From Blattamonas nauphoetae (Eukaryota > Preaxostyla > Oxymonadida): DNA of 64,000 nt. The position numbers were made by a program, and so were the translations under genes. Each line of letters starts with the position of its first letter. The stretch's first letter is position 1. Of this stretch, positions 31,012 through 42,090 are shown piece by piece. A model generated the notes under the pieces. It did not search any database. It was not told the origin of the DNA and saw only the letters and a program-made list of their open reading frames with translations. Location of the stretch: contig JARBJD010000113.1 of the NCBI GenBank assembly GCA_033064195.1, positions 62,001 through 126,000 on the forward strand. The letters are read 5' to 3'.

Positions 31012-32409
31012 TATAGTGGAAATTTAACCCGATACTTTGATTTAACCCGATACTTTTCCCCCATTTTTTTGGACCCCTCTTTCCATCCATCCCATATTTC
31101 TCGGAACCCATAAATTTTTGGGTCCCACCATTTCCGGGTTGGATATCTACCCTCCCCCATCAATCACTTGAGGCAGAAATCGAACCTCCAAAATAGGATC
31201 CACGGGTGGGGTCTCCTATTTAGGAGTCTTTTTTTTCTGATTTTTTTGACCCTTTTTGGCTCCCAAATAGGAGGTCCTTAACATTTAAGCTTAGGACAGC
31301 CGAACTTCACGACCACTTTTCTCCACGCCTGTTCATGATTTTTCAATCCCAGTTCATTTCTGGTGATTTGGGATGGTTTTCTCTCAAAATGACAATTTTT
31401 TGAAAAATGAAAAATCTTGGGGGGATCTGGGTGGAAATTCAAAGTCAAAATCAGACTTCCCTGTATAATAAGCTTAGGATCTTGAAAACTTATTTTGATC
31501 ATATCTCCACAACCAGACATGGTCCAGACATGAAACTTTTACCAATATGGATGTTTTGTTGAGAAGTATTTTTCTCGGACAATTTTAAGATTTTTCGAAG
31601 ACCTCCTATTCGGGAGTAATCTGGTTTTTCGCTTTTTCTCAGAATTTCCACCTACATCTCACTCTCTGAGAACTAATCTGTCTAAAATGATCAATTGGAT
31701 ACGATTCCGATGGTGTCTCCAACGTTTTGACGGAATTTGGAGACGGGCGCATCATTCCATGTCAAGTGACAGCTCTCCTTCAGCACCAAGGTAAAGAACC
31801 CGAAAACATTATCTCACCTGCCGCAAGGGGATATTTTTCAAATTTTTCCGAAAAAATACTTCTCAACAAAACATCCATATTGGTAAAAGTTTCATGTCTG
31901 GACCATGTCTGGTTGTGGAGATATGATCAAAATAAGTTTTCAAGATCCTAAGCTTATTATACAGGGAAGTCTGATTTTGACTTTGAATTTCCACCCAGAT
32001 CCCCCCAAGATTTTTCATTTTTCAAAAAATTGTCATTTTGAGAGAAAACCATCCCAAATCACCAGAAATGAACTGGGATTGAAAAATCATGAACAGGCGT
32101 GGAGAAAAGTGGTCGTGAAGTTCGGCTGTCCTAAGCTTAAATGTTAAGGACCTCCTATTTGGGAGCCAAAAGGGTCAAAAAATCAGAAAAAAGACTCCAA
32201 AATAGGAGACCCCACCCGTGGATCCTATTTTGGAGGTTCGATTTCTGCCTCAAGTGATTGATGGGGGAGGGTAGATATCCAACCCGGAAATGGTGGGACC
32301 CAAAAATTTATGGGTTCCGAGAAATATGGGATGGATGGAAAGAGGGGTCCAAAAAAATGGGGGAAAAGTATCGGGTTAAATCAAAGTATCGGGTTAAATT
32401 TCCACTATA
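31012..32409. mobile_element. 1.4 kb foldback element with ~565-bp inverted arms
   Basis: Arms 31012-31579 and 31848-32409 are near-perfect reverse complements around a ~270-bp spacer. Both ends read TATAGTGGAAATTT inward, so TA or TATA may be the duplicated target. Each arm begins with two direct copies of TTTAACCCGATACTTT, an IR/DR layout resembling transposase-binding sites. The motif CCTATTTNGGAG recurs in the arms and once in the spacer. Identical 80-codon frames in the two arms are by-products of the symmetry. High arm identity suggests recent activity or conversion; non-autonomous. Confidence 0.88.
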
Positions 32410-32870
32410 CATCAATATGGGCGTTTTTTTTCGAGACTCAACACCCCCTTTTTTTGACGAATCCCAAATTATTCCACATTTATCAAGAAGAGAGAGGTGG
32501 GAAAAATGTCGTTTTTCATCGGTTAAAAACCTGGATCCACATTATTTTTTCATTTGGGTGGATCACATTCACCTCGAAACGATTGTCAACCAACGCATTC
32601 TGTATCAGTAAATTGAACTCTGGTGAAAAGTGAAACTGGAAATCAGACTTTGGAAATGAGTGAAATGTAAAAGAACCATGAGAAGTTGGACGATCGTTGT
32701 TCGCGTTTCGTACTCAAGGTTTCAGACTCTGAGATCATGTGAGAAGTCAGAGGGAAGAAGAGCAGCCTCATCAGCTCCTCATCTTCGGTTGTTCTGAGCA
32801 TGACTTTCTGCCTGCGTTCATCGAGCTTGACTGACACCGCTCGCGGAAGTAGGTTGGAGTAAAGTGAACT
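32410..32870. other. Intergenic, no gene seen
   Basis: No convincing coding frame on either strand. It separates the foldback element from the broken end of the dynein relic, and part of it may be unrecognisable dynein sequence. Confidence 0.5.
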
Positions 32871-35800
32871 TCACAGCCGAGCGAGCGAAAAGTGGTTGAC
32901 ACGGCCAGGATATATCCTAAAACGAGTATAGAAGCTGTTGTTTATTGACGAGAGATATAGCACAACGTGTCTACGCTCACGAACAGACTGAATGAAGAGG
33001 TTGGAGAGCAGATCGGGAGTCTTCCTGTACAAGTCCTTCAGGCAATCGAGGAAGTGAGGAAGATGGAAGTTGCGAGTGACTTCGATGGTGAAGACACCGT
33101 AGTTGCTCACACACACCGAGACGAGCGAGAGACTCGCGACCGGATCCTCCAACACCGACGAACATGGTGTGGACGAGCTGGCGGGAGATCGTTCGAGAGA
33201 TGCGGCAGACGTGGCGCATGGCGTCTTCGAAGAGCACGAGCGGCATTTGGATGAAGTCAGTCTCGTTGACAGTGACACTGCGCCTGGTGACTTTGAGCTG
33301 CTGTTTCCAAAGGCAGTCGTTGACGTCCTTCACTTTGGAGTAGGCGAGGTTGGGGAGGACTTCGCGAACGTGATCTTCGATTGTTGGATGCGGAGCTGTT
33401 TGGTGTCCTTCTTGATCTGGCTGGGCTTGGAGTTGTTGTCGATGTGCTCGATCTGTGCTGTCCACACAATCTGTCCAGTCGCACTGCGATGTCTTCATAG
33501 CAGTGAAGAATCTCAGCACGCACAGTCTCCTGCATGATTGTCTCCAGCTCACTCAGCCACGCCTCCACAGCACCAGACGTGGTGAGCGGGCGGACGAGGG
33601 TAATCTCCTCGCCTTCCAACAAGAACATCTTCGTCGCCTTTCGTTCGGAAGCGAAGTGGAGATTGTTGAGAGAGGCATAGCATTTCTTGAGATGCGGACG
33701 GGCAGCTTGGGGGCCGCGAGCGTAGCCCAGAATTTTGAGAAGATCGTCGTCGGAGAGGAAGTAGAAGCGAGGGAAGAGCATTCGTTTGTCTTCCAGGAAC
33801 TTGTTGAGGTTGTTCTTGATGGTCTCCAGCTTCTTCTGGATGTCCACACAGCGCTGCACAATGCCAGCAATCTGGGCGGTGGGGAGGACGTGTCTGTCGG
33901 CCATGACTGCCTTCATGATCTTCTCCCACTCGTTGTTGATGTTGTTGAACTCTCTCGCCTCCTTCGCCATCTGCCTGCGCATGTCCTCGCTGGCCCCGAA
34001 GATCGACTCGAGGTACAGCCACTCCTTCTGAACGAGCATCAGCTTTTCCGTTGTCGCCTGCATCGCAGTCAGCAGCTTCTCCCACTTGTCCAGATCTTGG
34101 ACGAAGAACGCAACATTGCCTGAGCTCTTCATCGACGCGAGTTCCATCAAGTGATCGTCGATATGCTGCTCGATGTCTTCGGTGCTTCCAATGCGGGCGA
34201 CCTGTTTGTATGGCGAGACGATGTACTCCATCTCGTTCCACGTCTGCTCCACTTCGCGGATCTTCTTGTCGATGACGGCTTCTTCTGGAGCTTGTCCGGC
34301 GATCGACTGGATCAGGCCGAGATGTTCGTTCAGACCAATCTCGAACACCTTCTCGACAGTGAAGTCGGCGGACTTTTTGTCGAATGGTTGTGTCTCCTCC
34401 TTCAGCTTCTCCCAATGACGTTCACGCATGTCGTCGTTGCGGAGGTACGTGATGAGGGGGAGGGATTGTTTGAACGAGTCGACTTGTGTTTTGAGGGCCT
34501 TCCACACTTCGATGGGCCCACAATCTGTCTTCCTTTTCAGGAGATCTGTTGTGAAGTGACACGCTGCGTCGTCCATTCCTTTCGCGTTGAGGTCGTTGAA
34601 TTGCCCGGTCTTCCACTGATCCCTCAATCTCTGCCATTCCGCCTTCTGCCCCCACAAGAACGACAGATCGTCCAAATCCTTTGTGGTTGCTGTGAGGTCG
34701 TCATACACACGCTGCTCCAACCCAAACAACTCGATTCCAACCAACAATCTCATCTCTTCAGCACGGTGTGTCTTGAAATCATCTCTGAACTCGCCGATGA
34801 TTCCATTGGCGTCGTCGACGGCGGCTCTGTCCTGGAACGGAGCCTGCGCGAGGAACCGTTTGCGAGTGGCGGTGATGTTTGAGGCGAGCTGGTCGAGAGA
34901 CGCCTGCAGCTCCTTCTTTTTGGTCGCCTTGAGGTCGACCATGCGAACGTCCTGCTGTGCAATGAACTGTTTGGAAGCTTGGAACTTGGAGGGCAGCTGG
35001 AGAAGGAGCATGGTCTCCTGATCGGGTATGGGGAGAATGTCGGAGCATCTCTCGAGCAACTCCTGTCGCTGCTTGCAGTGAGCAATCAGCGCGTCCTTCA
35101 GCGGAACAACATCGACACGCACGATCTCGATGTTCTGCGACGGCTCCTTCGCAACGATCTGCCGTTCTCGCTCCTTCCAAATGTTGATGTCGTTCTCGAA
35201 CGCTTGCAGGTTGGGGAACTCGGTGTACGTTTCGTAGAACGCGTCTTGCGGGTCCTTGTCGAGTTGGAAGGCGACCATGATCGCTTTGTACTCCTGCTCG
35301 AACTTGCGGAGGTCCTGGATTGCTGGATTCCACTCCGTCTTCTGTCCAGCGAGAATGGCTTCGAGTCAATTAGCTTGCGGGATTCTTCCCAATACACTGT
35401 GATTGTTTGGTCGGTGTCGTCTTTGAAAGGAGTGAACGCGTTTCGGAGAAGGTCTTGAAGTTCGTGTGACATGCTCGTCATCTTCAGCTTCATCTTGCTT
35501 CTCTTCAATCCCCGTGTCTGTGCGAACTTGTCGAGTCTGTGGCAAGGACGAGGGTCGATGAAGATGAGTGGGATGCGGGTGAGGGACATGTGATCATCAC
35601 GTCAAGGCGCTTGAGATGGATGCGGAAGATGTCGGCGAATTGGACGGGGAGCGAGAGGAGGATGTCGTTGTATTCTCTCCCAACAAGAAGCACCGGCTGC
35701 TGAGCGAGGAGCAGCTCGGCCTCTTGTGCTTCGACAAAGTCGACCACGCTCGAAGGGATCTGCGCGACAGTCGGCAGCTTCTGCCAGAAATGGACCTCGT

Positions 35801-36341
35801 TGAAGAGGCGGAGGAGGGCAGGCTCGAAGTTGGACTTGAGCATGTGCGCGTTGGTCTGGCGGACGAAGATGGGGTTCTTTTTGTATGCTTCGAAGTCCTT
35901 CCCTTCGATGGCTTCAATCTCCCGATTAAGCTTTTCCATCAGCAGACTCGCCCACACTGCCGCCCCTCCGAACAGAGGCCAAGTGTTGGGGATTGGAGGG
36001 TTGCTCTTCTGGCGCTCTTCTCTTGATAGCATGTATTCCAAGTGGTTGCGTGAAGCAGATTGGTTCGTCATCATCGAAATTGGAACAAAGGAGCACAAAT
36101 GACTGATGATTATTAGTGTTATCTTCATTATGGCCCAATTGAGGAGATAGATGACGATCAGTGTCTTGAAGGGTTGGGTAGGACTTAAATGTGATTGAAT
36201 CGACGCTGTTGAGAAGATGGACAATGAAACATAAATATTTGATGAGTTTTGTATGATATTCGGATGGAAAGAATGACACAGGCATTGAATGAATGAAAAG
36301 ACGCTGGTCGGTTCACAGACCTGATACGACGCGATTTTCAT
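32871..36341 (-). pseudogene. Dynein heavy chain relic: tail and linker joined to AAA4
   Basis: Minus-strand frames encode consecutive dynein heavy chain regions. A tail (DHC_N1) piece includes PIPNTWPLFGGAAVWASLL and NFEPALLRLFNEVHFWQKL (35600-36000). The linker (DHC_N2), a 673-codon frame at 33257-35278, includes DLDDLSFLWGQKAEWQRL, LVQKEWLYLESIFGA and FPRFYFLSDDDLLKILG. Next is AAA4 sequence, [17 protein letters not shown] with a P-loop GVGGSGRES and [22 protein letters not shown]1 to AAA3, normally about 1,000 residues between linker and AAA4, are absent. At least four frame changes (near 35600, 35370, 33490 and 33400) break the frame, and everything after early AAA4 is missing. The linker wording is axonemal-type, so a functional paralogue probably drives a flagellum elsewhere. 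Confidence 0.85.
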
Positions 36342-37210
36342 CCCATTTCACCTTTGAAGGTGCAATTGGACATTGTGGCAAAGTAGTCTGTTCATCCTTT
36401 GAGTAGAAACGGACAATCCAGTCGGGTTCACGATGAATCTGTTTGGTGTCATGGATAGAGCCTTTTCTGTTGAATTGCAGCATGAATACCAGTTTGAACG
36501 GACATAAAAAGACGCAAGTATCCAAGCGACATATATCTGAGCCAGTGCGACTGACTTGACGATACAATATGGGGAGTATCCTCTTCGATGCGATCATCAT
36601 GAAGAATACGTTTCTGAAGAGGAGGCGGTTCCGAGTTTGAAGATCGTATTGATGAGTGTGTTTGTATAACTGCTGCTTTGGTTCGATTGATTCGATGCGT
36701 GGTGGAGGATCATCTCGGAGGAGATGGATGCTAAATGAGGAGAAGAGGAGAGTTGCAGTTCCGAAAGGACAGAAAATGCACACAAGTACAGCCTGTGGGA
36801 TGGGATGGAGAGGTGATTGTAGACTTTTTCCTTCTAGGTAGATCACAATGGAAAAGGTGTGATGGAACACTGAATGAGGGGATAAAGTGTGACTTTGAGA
36901 GCACAAAAGAGAATAAGATACAGGTTTGATGTCGAAAAGGAGTGCGAGAAATCGAATGAGCGCGTCCATCAAAATGGAGCGCTTTTTTTGTGAGTTGTGG
37001 GTTCGATCTTGTCTGTTTTCTAAATACTCATTATCAGAGATTTTCCCACTCTCATGTGAAATGATGAATTCTTTGAAGTCATTTAAGCAAATAAAAAAGG
37101 GGTGTTGAGTCTCGAACAATGGATATTACCCATTCTTTCGACAGCATCGCACAGCTCTGATCCACTGTTCGTTCCATCATCGGCCCGTCATCAGCTGAAT
37201 GACCACAATG
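36342..37210 (-). other. Possible upstream exons of the dynein relic
   Basis: A long minus frame (36313-37119) ends with a coding-like stretch, GSIHDTKQIHREPDWIVRFY then PIAPSKVKWDENRVVSG, just upstream of the dynein tail piece. The rest is hydrophobic low-complexity sequence that looks non-coding. It may be a 5' exon of the same relic; no independent support. Confidence 0.25.
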
Positions 37211-37225
37211 ATCTCCATTAGAGAT

Positions 37226-37270
37226 GGGCAGCGGTCGGTCCGACTGCTCGTCGACCGACCGACTGCTTTT
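37226..37270. repeat. Hairpin end module of E1
   Basis: A ~45-bp block identical with the left end of E2 (50886-50930): GGGCAGCGGTCGGTC, a 12-nt loop, then GACCGACCG and ACTGCTTTTT. The stem is 9 bp. Identity between the two elements ends soon after the T run. Confidence 0.85.
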
Positions 37271-37881
37271 TATCGCGATCGTGCCCATTTCCGGCAAAAT
37301 CGATGATGAAGTCACTGAGATAGTTTTTTCACGCTTTTCATCAATTTCCTTTGTTTCTAATTGAATTTTTGTGAAATAGTGATGATCATGTTGTTGAAAG
37401 ATATTGGACTGAAACAGAACAAACACAAATGATAGAGAGTGGAGTGAACTGTGAAACTGCCCGCATTATCTCACTCTTTTCTTCTCGTTCCACTGTGGCG
37501 AACGTATTTCTCCCTCCCAAACTGCTCTCCGCTGTGTGTGTCTGATTCTTCTGTCTCCATTCACTCCCTCCTCTATGCATTCACCCCTCCCATTCCTCCA
37601 TCCCCATCTTCTTTCTTCTCGTCGGTTTTCTTCCTTCTCACTCGCAGCTTCAATTGCCCAAATAGACTCACATTCGTCTTCCGCAGCATCTTCTTCAACG
37701 CGAACCACCCGTCGGCTTGCATCCCGTCGTACACTGCGCAGAACGTGGGTGTGAAGGAGGGGGGTGAGATGGAGCGGCTGCTGGTGAGGGAGGGAGAGAC
37801 CAGCTTCGACTACGATTACTCGCACGGTTGGAAGTTCTCGCGCTTGTCCTCCCACGCCAAGAACGCCCATCGCATTCTTCC

Positions 37882-39760
37882 TCACATTTCGAGTGGATTC
37901 CAAGGTGCCCGATTAGGCGCTCCTCCTCTTCGCGAGCTCTTCGGCTTTCTTTCGTTCAGCGTAGTCAGAGTTGGGGCTGTGGCAATCCTCTTTGCAGTCC
38001 TTCCTTTGTGTTCGACACATTTCGATGCAATTCTCGTTCCTTTGCAGTTTTCGACGCAGATTTCATGATCAGTCTCACACGACGCTTCGCATTCACCGCA
38101 CAGTCCGTTCTCTTCCTCTTTTTCTGAGTTCGAGCACATAGATCGACAGTCACTTCGGTCAGCACGGCATTGCATCAGACACGCTTTCTCGCCTGCGCCA
38201 GTCTTGTTGTTCTTGTCGGTTCCACACACGCCCGTTGGCTTGAACTGGATTCATAAAGACATCTGGAAAGTGTGTCCAGTGGAGTTTCGGGATGGTTCAG
38301 TGTCAGCTTGTGAGGGTGTGGGAGTGTCCAGTGAGCACTCGTTCACGCAGTCGAAGCGACGTTTTCGATGTCGCATTTGACATTCTCTGTCTTCTCCACA
38401 TTCTGCAACTTGGATTTCGAAGAGGCGCTCGCAGCGGTCTTTGCATGGCAGTGATGCCAGCTCGTCTGGTGTTGATGTGGAGACAGCAGTGGTGTCGTTT
38501 GTGTCGGGAGGTGAGGTGGATGGAGTGGTTGAGGGAGAAGAAGAGGAAGAATTAGTGTTTGGTGGGGTTTGAGTTTGATTGGCTGGGACTGTGCCGTTGC
38601 AGATGCAGCGAGAGAGAGAAATGCCCATTCGTCGTTGACTGCACATCAAACACGCCTGCTGGCAAAACACATCCCTTCGTCGCTTTCGCTTCGTGTCCAA
38701 TTTTGAACTGCGAAAACATGATTGACATCCCATCTCCTCTCTTTTCCTCCTTCTTCTCTCCGTTTTTCTCGTTGTCTTCTCCACTATCTCCCGCTGTGCA
38801 TTGCGTCAGTTTCGTTATGCAGGTTCGCTCGCATTCTGTCATATCGCTCTTCCCGCACTCCAACACACATCCTTCGCTTTTCTGATAACACTGATCCACA
38901 CACCGCTCAGTGTTGTGCATGGAGAACGACGGGCGAGTGTTTGGAGAGTTTTAGGAGAGGTGTCTGTTGGGATGAGCAGAGTTCGACGCAGTTGAGAAGC
39001 GATGAGCGGCAATTCTGTTGGCAGAAAGACAGTGAGGAGAGGATGGAGCGAGCAATGCACGATTCTCTTCGTCGCAAACTGACAGACATGAATCGAATGC
39101 TGCAACACATGGCGCGAGTGAGGGTGGATCGAGTGTTTACGGTGAGGATGAAAAGAACGATGGTTGGCAAAGCGAGAAACACGAGCGACGAGTGTCGATG
39201 AGAGTTTGGAGAGAGCGCAAGTCGTTGGTCGGAAAAAATGGAGAAAATGAAAGTGGGGAGAAATGAGGCGAATATGGTTGAATGATGATGAAAAAATGGA
39301 ATAAAAAGGGAGAGGAGTGCGTCAGACCTCGTTTGAGAGAAAGGGACAGCGTAGGACACATTCCATCTTCTCGTCGAAGCATTTAGCATTGCAAATGGCT
39401 CTTTCTTCGTCTTTCTCTTTCTCAGTTTTGGTTTGTTCCAGTTCGTGTTCATTTTCAGTTTTTGGGTCGTCTTCTGTCTTCTTTTGGGCGTCCGATTTTT
39501 GGTCGCATTGGTTCGAGTAGAGATGGTATAGTGTGAAACACATCCCATCGTACGGGGAAGAACTGATCGACGGGGATGATTTGAGGGAAGAGGAGAGCTG
39601 GATGAAGATAATATTGGGATCACAGAGGGCGGAGGCAGAGTTGGATGAATTGCGGGAAGTAATGAAGAAAAAATGTGAACAAACCTCGTGAGCTCCCTGA
39701 ATGCAACTGTGGATGCAGGGACGCTTCTTTTGGAGGCATATCAGGTGATAGAAAATCGAT
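37882..39760 (-). CDS. Cysteine-rich repeat protein, multi-exon, cargo of E1
   Basis: Exons on the minus strand encode repeated C-x3-C-x6-C-x3-C hairpin units: CNAKCFDEKMECVLRC (about 39390), CQQNCRSSLLNCVELC (about 39000), CVDQCYQKSEGCVLEC (about 38880), CLMQCRADRSDCRSMC and CEASCETDHEICVENC (38000-38180). Shorter relatives are CERTCITKLTQC and CKDRCERLFEIQVAEC. Such spacing suits disulfide-bonded helical hairpins like CHCH or alpha-hairpinin folds. A Ser/Thr/Pro linker (about 38480-38570) and Lys/Glu-rich linkers separate units. Stop is at 37882-37884; the 5' exon is uncertain. No domain name fits. The gene sits wholly inside E1. Confidence 0.55.
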
Positions 39761-39889
39761 GGAGGAGAAAATAGTGTTCATCTGTGGTAAAGTGGTTCAA
39801 GAATCCTGACAAGAGGAATAATATCATAAAAGAAATGAAAACACACTTCGCATTAGATACATGAAAAATTCTTGATTAGACTGAGGATC

Positions 39890-40347
39890 AAGGATCGAAT
39901 TGACTGTGGAGTGGGACAACTGGTTTCGCGGAGGAGATCTTGAGTGAAAACGAGAAGTAAGTACTGAGAAGAAAAAGAATACCGTTTTGCAATTGTTTGG
40001 ATTCGTGGAGATGCTGTCATAACAAGGTTGAAGAGTCGGAGTCGGTCTGTCAGGCCGACTTTTTGTCCGATGTTGGGGAAGGATAGACCGACTCAGGGAC
40101 TCTTGAACCACGACCTCTTACACATTAATTTTGTGAAAAATGTGATGAACGAATGATAGAGATGTTGTGAATCAAAAATGAGAAAAAGAGAGAAATAAAG
40201 TGACTCTGGCGGGATTCGATCCCGGGTCCGGGGAGCAAAAAGCTGCCGTGCTACCGCTCGACTAAAAGGCACTTCAAAAAAGTCGCCGACCCTTTTATTT
40301 TTAGGGACTGGACTCAACCTTTTCAGACCGACCACTGCCCATGCCTA
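39890..40347 (-). repeat. tRNA-Lys-like end module of E1
   Basis: This ~460-bp module (read 40347 to 39890) recurs at the right end of E2 (53455-53865) and inverted at 53891-54310. It starts TAGGCATGGGCAG, then holds a 73-nt tRNA-like segment at 40200-40272. In that segment 6 of 7 acceptor positions pair, the anticodon-arm loop is CTTTTTG (UUU, Lys) and the B-box is GGATCGAATCC. After it come TTTTTGATTCACAACATCTC and a GACTCGGTC/GACCGACTC palindrome. The module is shared by elements with different cargo. Confidence 0.8.
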
Positions 40348-40404
40348 ATCTCCAAACAAGCTCAGAATTGGAGGATTGGCAAGATGGTGAAGAACACACA
40401 ACAC

Positions 40405-40866
40405 ACATTTCATGAAGATGTTAGATGTTCAGTTATTTTGGTGAATACAGCCTAAATTCGAGAATCAGAACAGGATCGTGATTGCTCATTAATCTGTAAC
40501 GCTCGGTTCATCGCAGAACAATAATACTCAGTTTAAACGCAAAAATGGATTGAAAAGAGAGAGTATATGAGATCATTATCAAAAATGTTTCAAAAACGAG
40601 AAAAAGTGTCGACGACCAACCTCGAACCCGGGTCCGAGGGTTGAAAGTCTTGTGTTCGAACTCCCTGAACTAATCACGATCAAAACTACATCCACTTTCA
40701 ATCCCCTTGTCATTGAGATTCTTCCCCTCTGGCCGGTTTTTTTCCCCTCCCACCGAGTTTTTCCCCTCTGACTTAGTTTTTCCCCTCTGACTTAGTTTTT
40801 CCCCTCCAACCGAGATTTTCCCCTCTCACCGACTTTTTCCCCTCACAATTGAGCCACCCCTCATGA
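40405..40866 (-). repeat. Interspersed repeat with tRNA-Glu-like core, copy 2 (inverted)
   Basis: Reverse complement of the unit at 26571-27051, nearly identical through the tRNA-like core and tail. Its minisatellite (about 40715-40848) has seven units against eight in copy 1; the difference is one unit containing AACTAAGTCA. It begins 58 bp beyond the end of E1. Confidence 0.8.
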
Positions 40867-41639
40867 ACTAAAAGGTGACCATTTCACAAGACAGATTCGA
40901 TTAAAGTATTTTCAGAGCAATTTGGATAAATGAGAGAGGACGGAACCTCTTTCGTGACGATTGGAAGACAGAAATGTCATTTTACTCAAATTTTCAAAAA
41001 TCATTTCATATGATGCCGTTGAAAGCTATTTTCAGAATTTCTCTCCCGAAAGACAAGTATAGCAATCAGGCTGAAGCGAAAACAACTCTTGCCAACAGTT
41101 CCCATCAAGTTGCTTTTCGATGGAACCAAATATAGGTCCACGTCTTCATGGTGTCTCCTCACTTTTTCTCAACAATTACAGACTGTATGATTTTCTCCCG
41201 CCATTCTCTTGATCTCCTTTCTTTCTCTCTCTCATCTATAGTTGACATTGTGCCTTCTTTATCTTCTGATATTCATTCGTTTGTGAGGAATGACCATGTT
41301 TGATTGATAGTTGCACTTGATGTGGAGAGAAGTGGAAAGAGATGAGAGCCTGCCCGACTCAAATTCTGCCACAGTTATTGTTCGTTCTGTGTATTGTGCC
41401 AGTCCAGATACAGAACTGTGGCAAACGTAGTCAATTTCGTGGATTGTTTTTCACTATCGGACTTTTGAAGGATTTCACAAAGTCTGACCCATCTCTCGTC
41501 GGTTCCGATCAACTCTTTGACAATCACCGCCTTATCTTTGAGTCAAAATATTCTCTCCACTCTCAATTCAACACGATATTACCTGGTCTCATTTCACAGA
41601 CTTGGTTCTACTCCCACACAATCAATCTGACTCTTACAT
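40867..41639 (+). other. Mostly non-coding; possible start of decayed transposase
   Basis: No firm gene. A 99-codon frame at 41342-41641 (MRACPTQILPQLLFVLC...) lies directly upstream of the transposase remnant and may be its degraded N-terminal part. Confidence 0.35.
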
Positions 41640-42090
41640 AAAAATCGCACAGACTTGTGTGAACTTTGGGAAGCAGTAGCGCAGCTTCAGGAGAAGGACA
41701 GACGATATGGCGAGAAACCGACGAATAAATAGTGTCCTGATGTAATCAATGCATTCCGAAAAGTATTCCATCACAATTCTCTCTCTCAAACACAATCGAT
41801 ACAGTTTTGGTCGGATGGTGGCGCAAACTTCCGGTGTTCTGAAACCTTACATGCATTGACAGTATGGTTTTCAAGGGAGAAGTAACAGACAACTTGGAAT
41901 GAAGTTACAGTATCAGTCAACAATTTCGAAGCCGGCCACGGCAAGAACGAGGTCGACAGCCTCTTTGGTGTGCTTTCCCAGGAATTAAAACAGAACCTTC
42001 CAAAACTTGGACTTTCCTCTTTTCAGATCTAATTGTTTCTTTTCTATTGAACACTCTACAACTAGACATGCGGAAACCTGAACAATTGGA
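41640..42090 (+). pseudogene. Decayed relative of the DDE-transposase-like gene
   Basis: Pieces in different frames read IQFWSDGGANFRCSETLHAL (about 41800-41860) and FEAGHGKNEVDSLFGVLSQE (about 41925-41985). These align with SDCGPHFRN and FIESHGKSICDSTFG of the 28895-30768 gene and keep the second D and the E. Frameshifts and stops elsewhere show it is dead. It supports the view that the intact gene belongs to a transposon family. Confidence 0.6.

Larger units (their letters stand above)
37219..40347. mobile_element. E1: hAT-like gene-carrying element, 3.1 kb
   Basis: The left end (37219) reads TAGAGATGGGCAG, then GGTCGGTC and a 9-bp hairpin (CGGTCGGTC...GACCGACCG). The right end (to 40347), read inward on the minus strand, starts TAGGCATGGGCAGTGGTCGG. 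Flanking octamers ATCTCCAT (37211-37218) and ATCTCCAA (40348-40355) match at 7 of 8 positions, as expected for an 8-bp target duplication. Eight-base duplications with TAGGnnTGGGC ends are hallmarks of hAT elements; that placement is inference. No transposase is inside. It carries a cysteine-rich gene on the minus strand. E2 has the same ends and other cargo. Confidence 0.72.

Noticed and set aside
31278-32147. Two identical 80-codon proteins at 31278-31520 (-) and 31905-32147 (+)
   Set aside because: They are mirror images produced by the foldback arms; no start context, homology or flanking gene structure.
33455-34882. Plus-strand 222- and 243-codon frames opposite the dynein relic
   Set aside because: Shadows of the dynein linker frame, whose minus-strand translation is unmistakable.
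37451-38068. 205-codon plus-strand frame opposite the cysteine-rich gene
   Set aside because: Open, but overlaps the Cys-hairpin exons, whose regular C-x3-C-x6-C-x3-C spacing on the minus strand is far stronger evidence.
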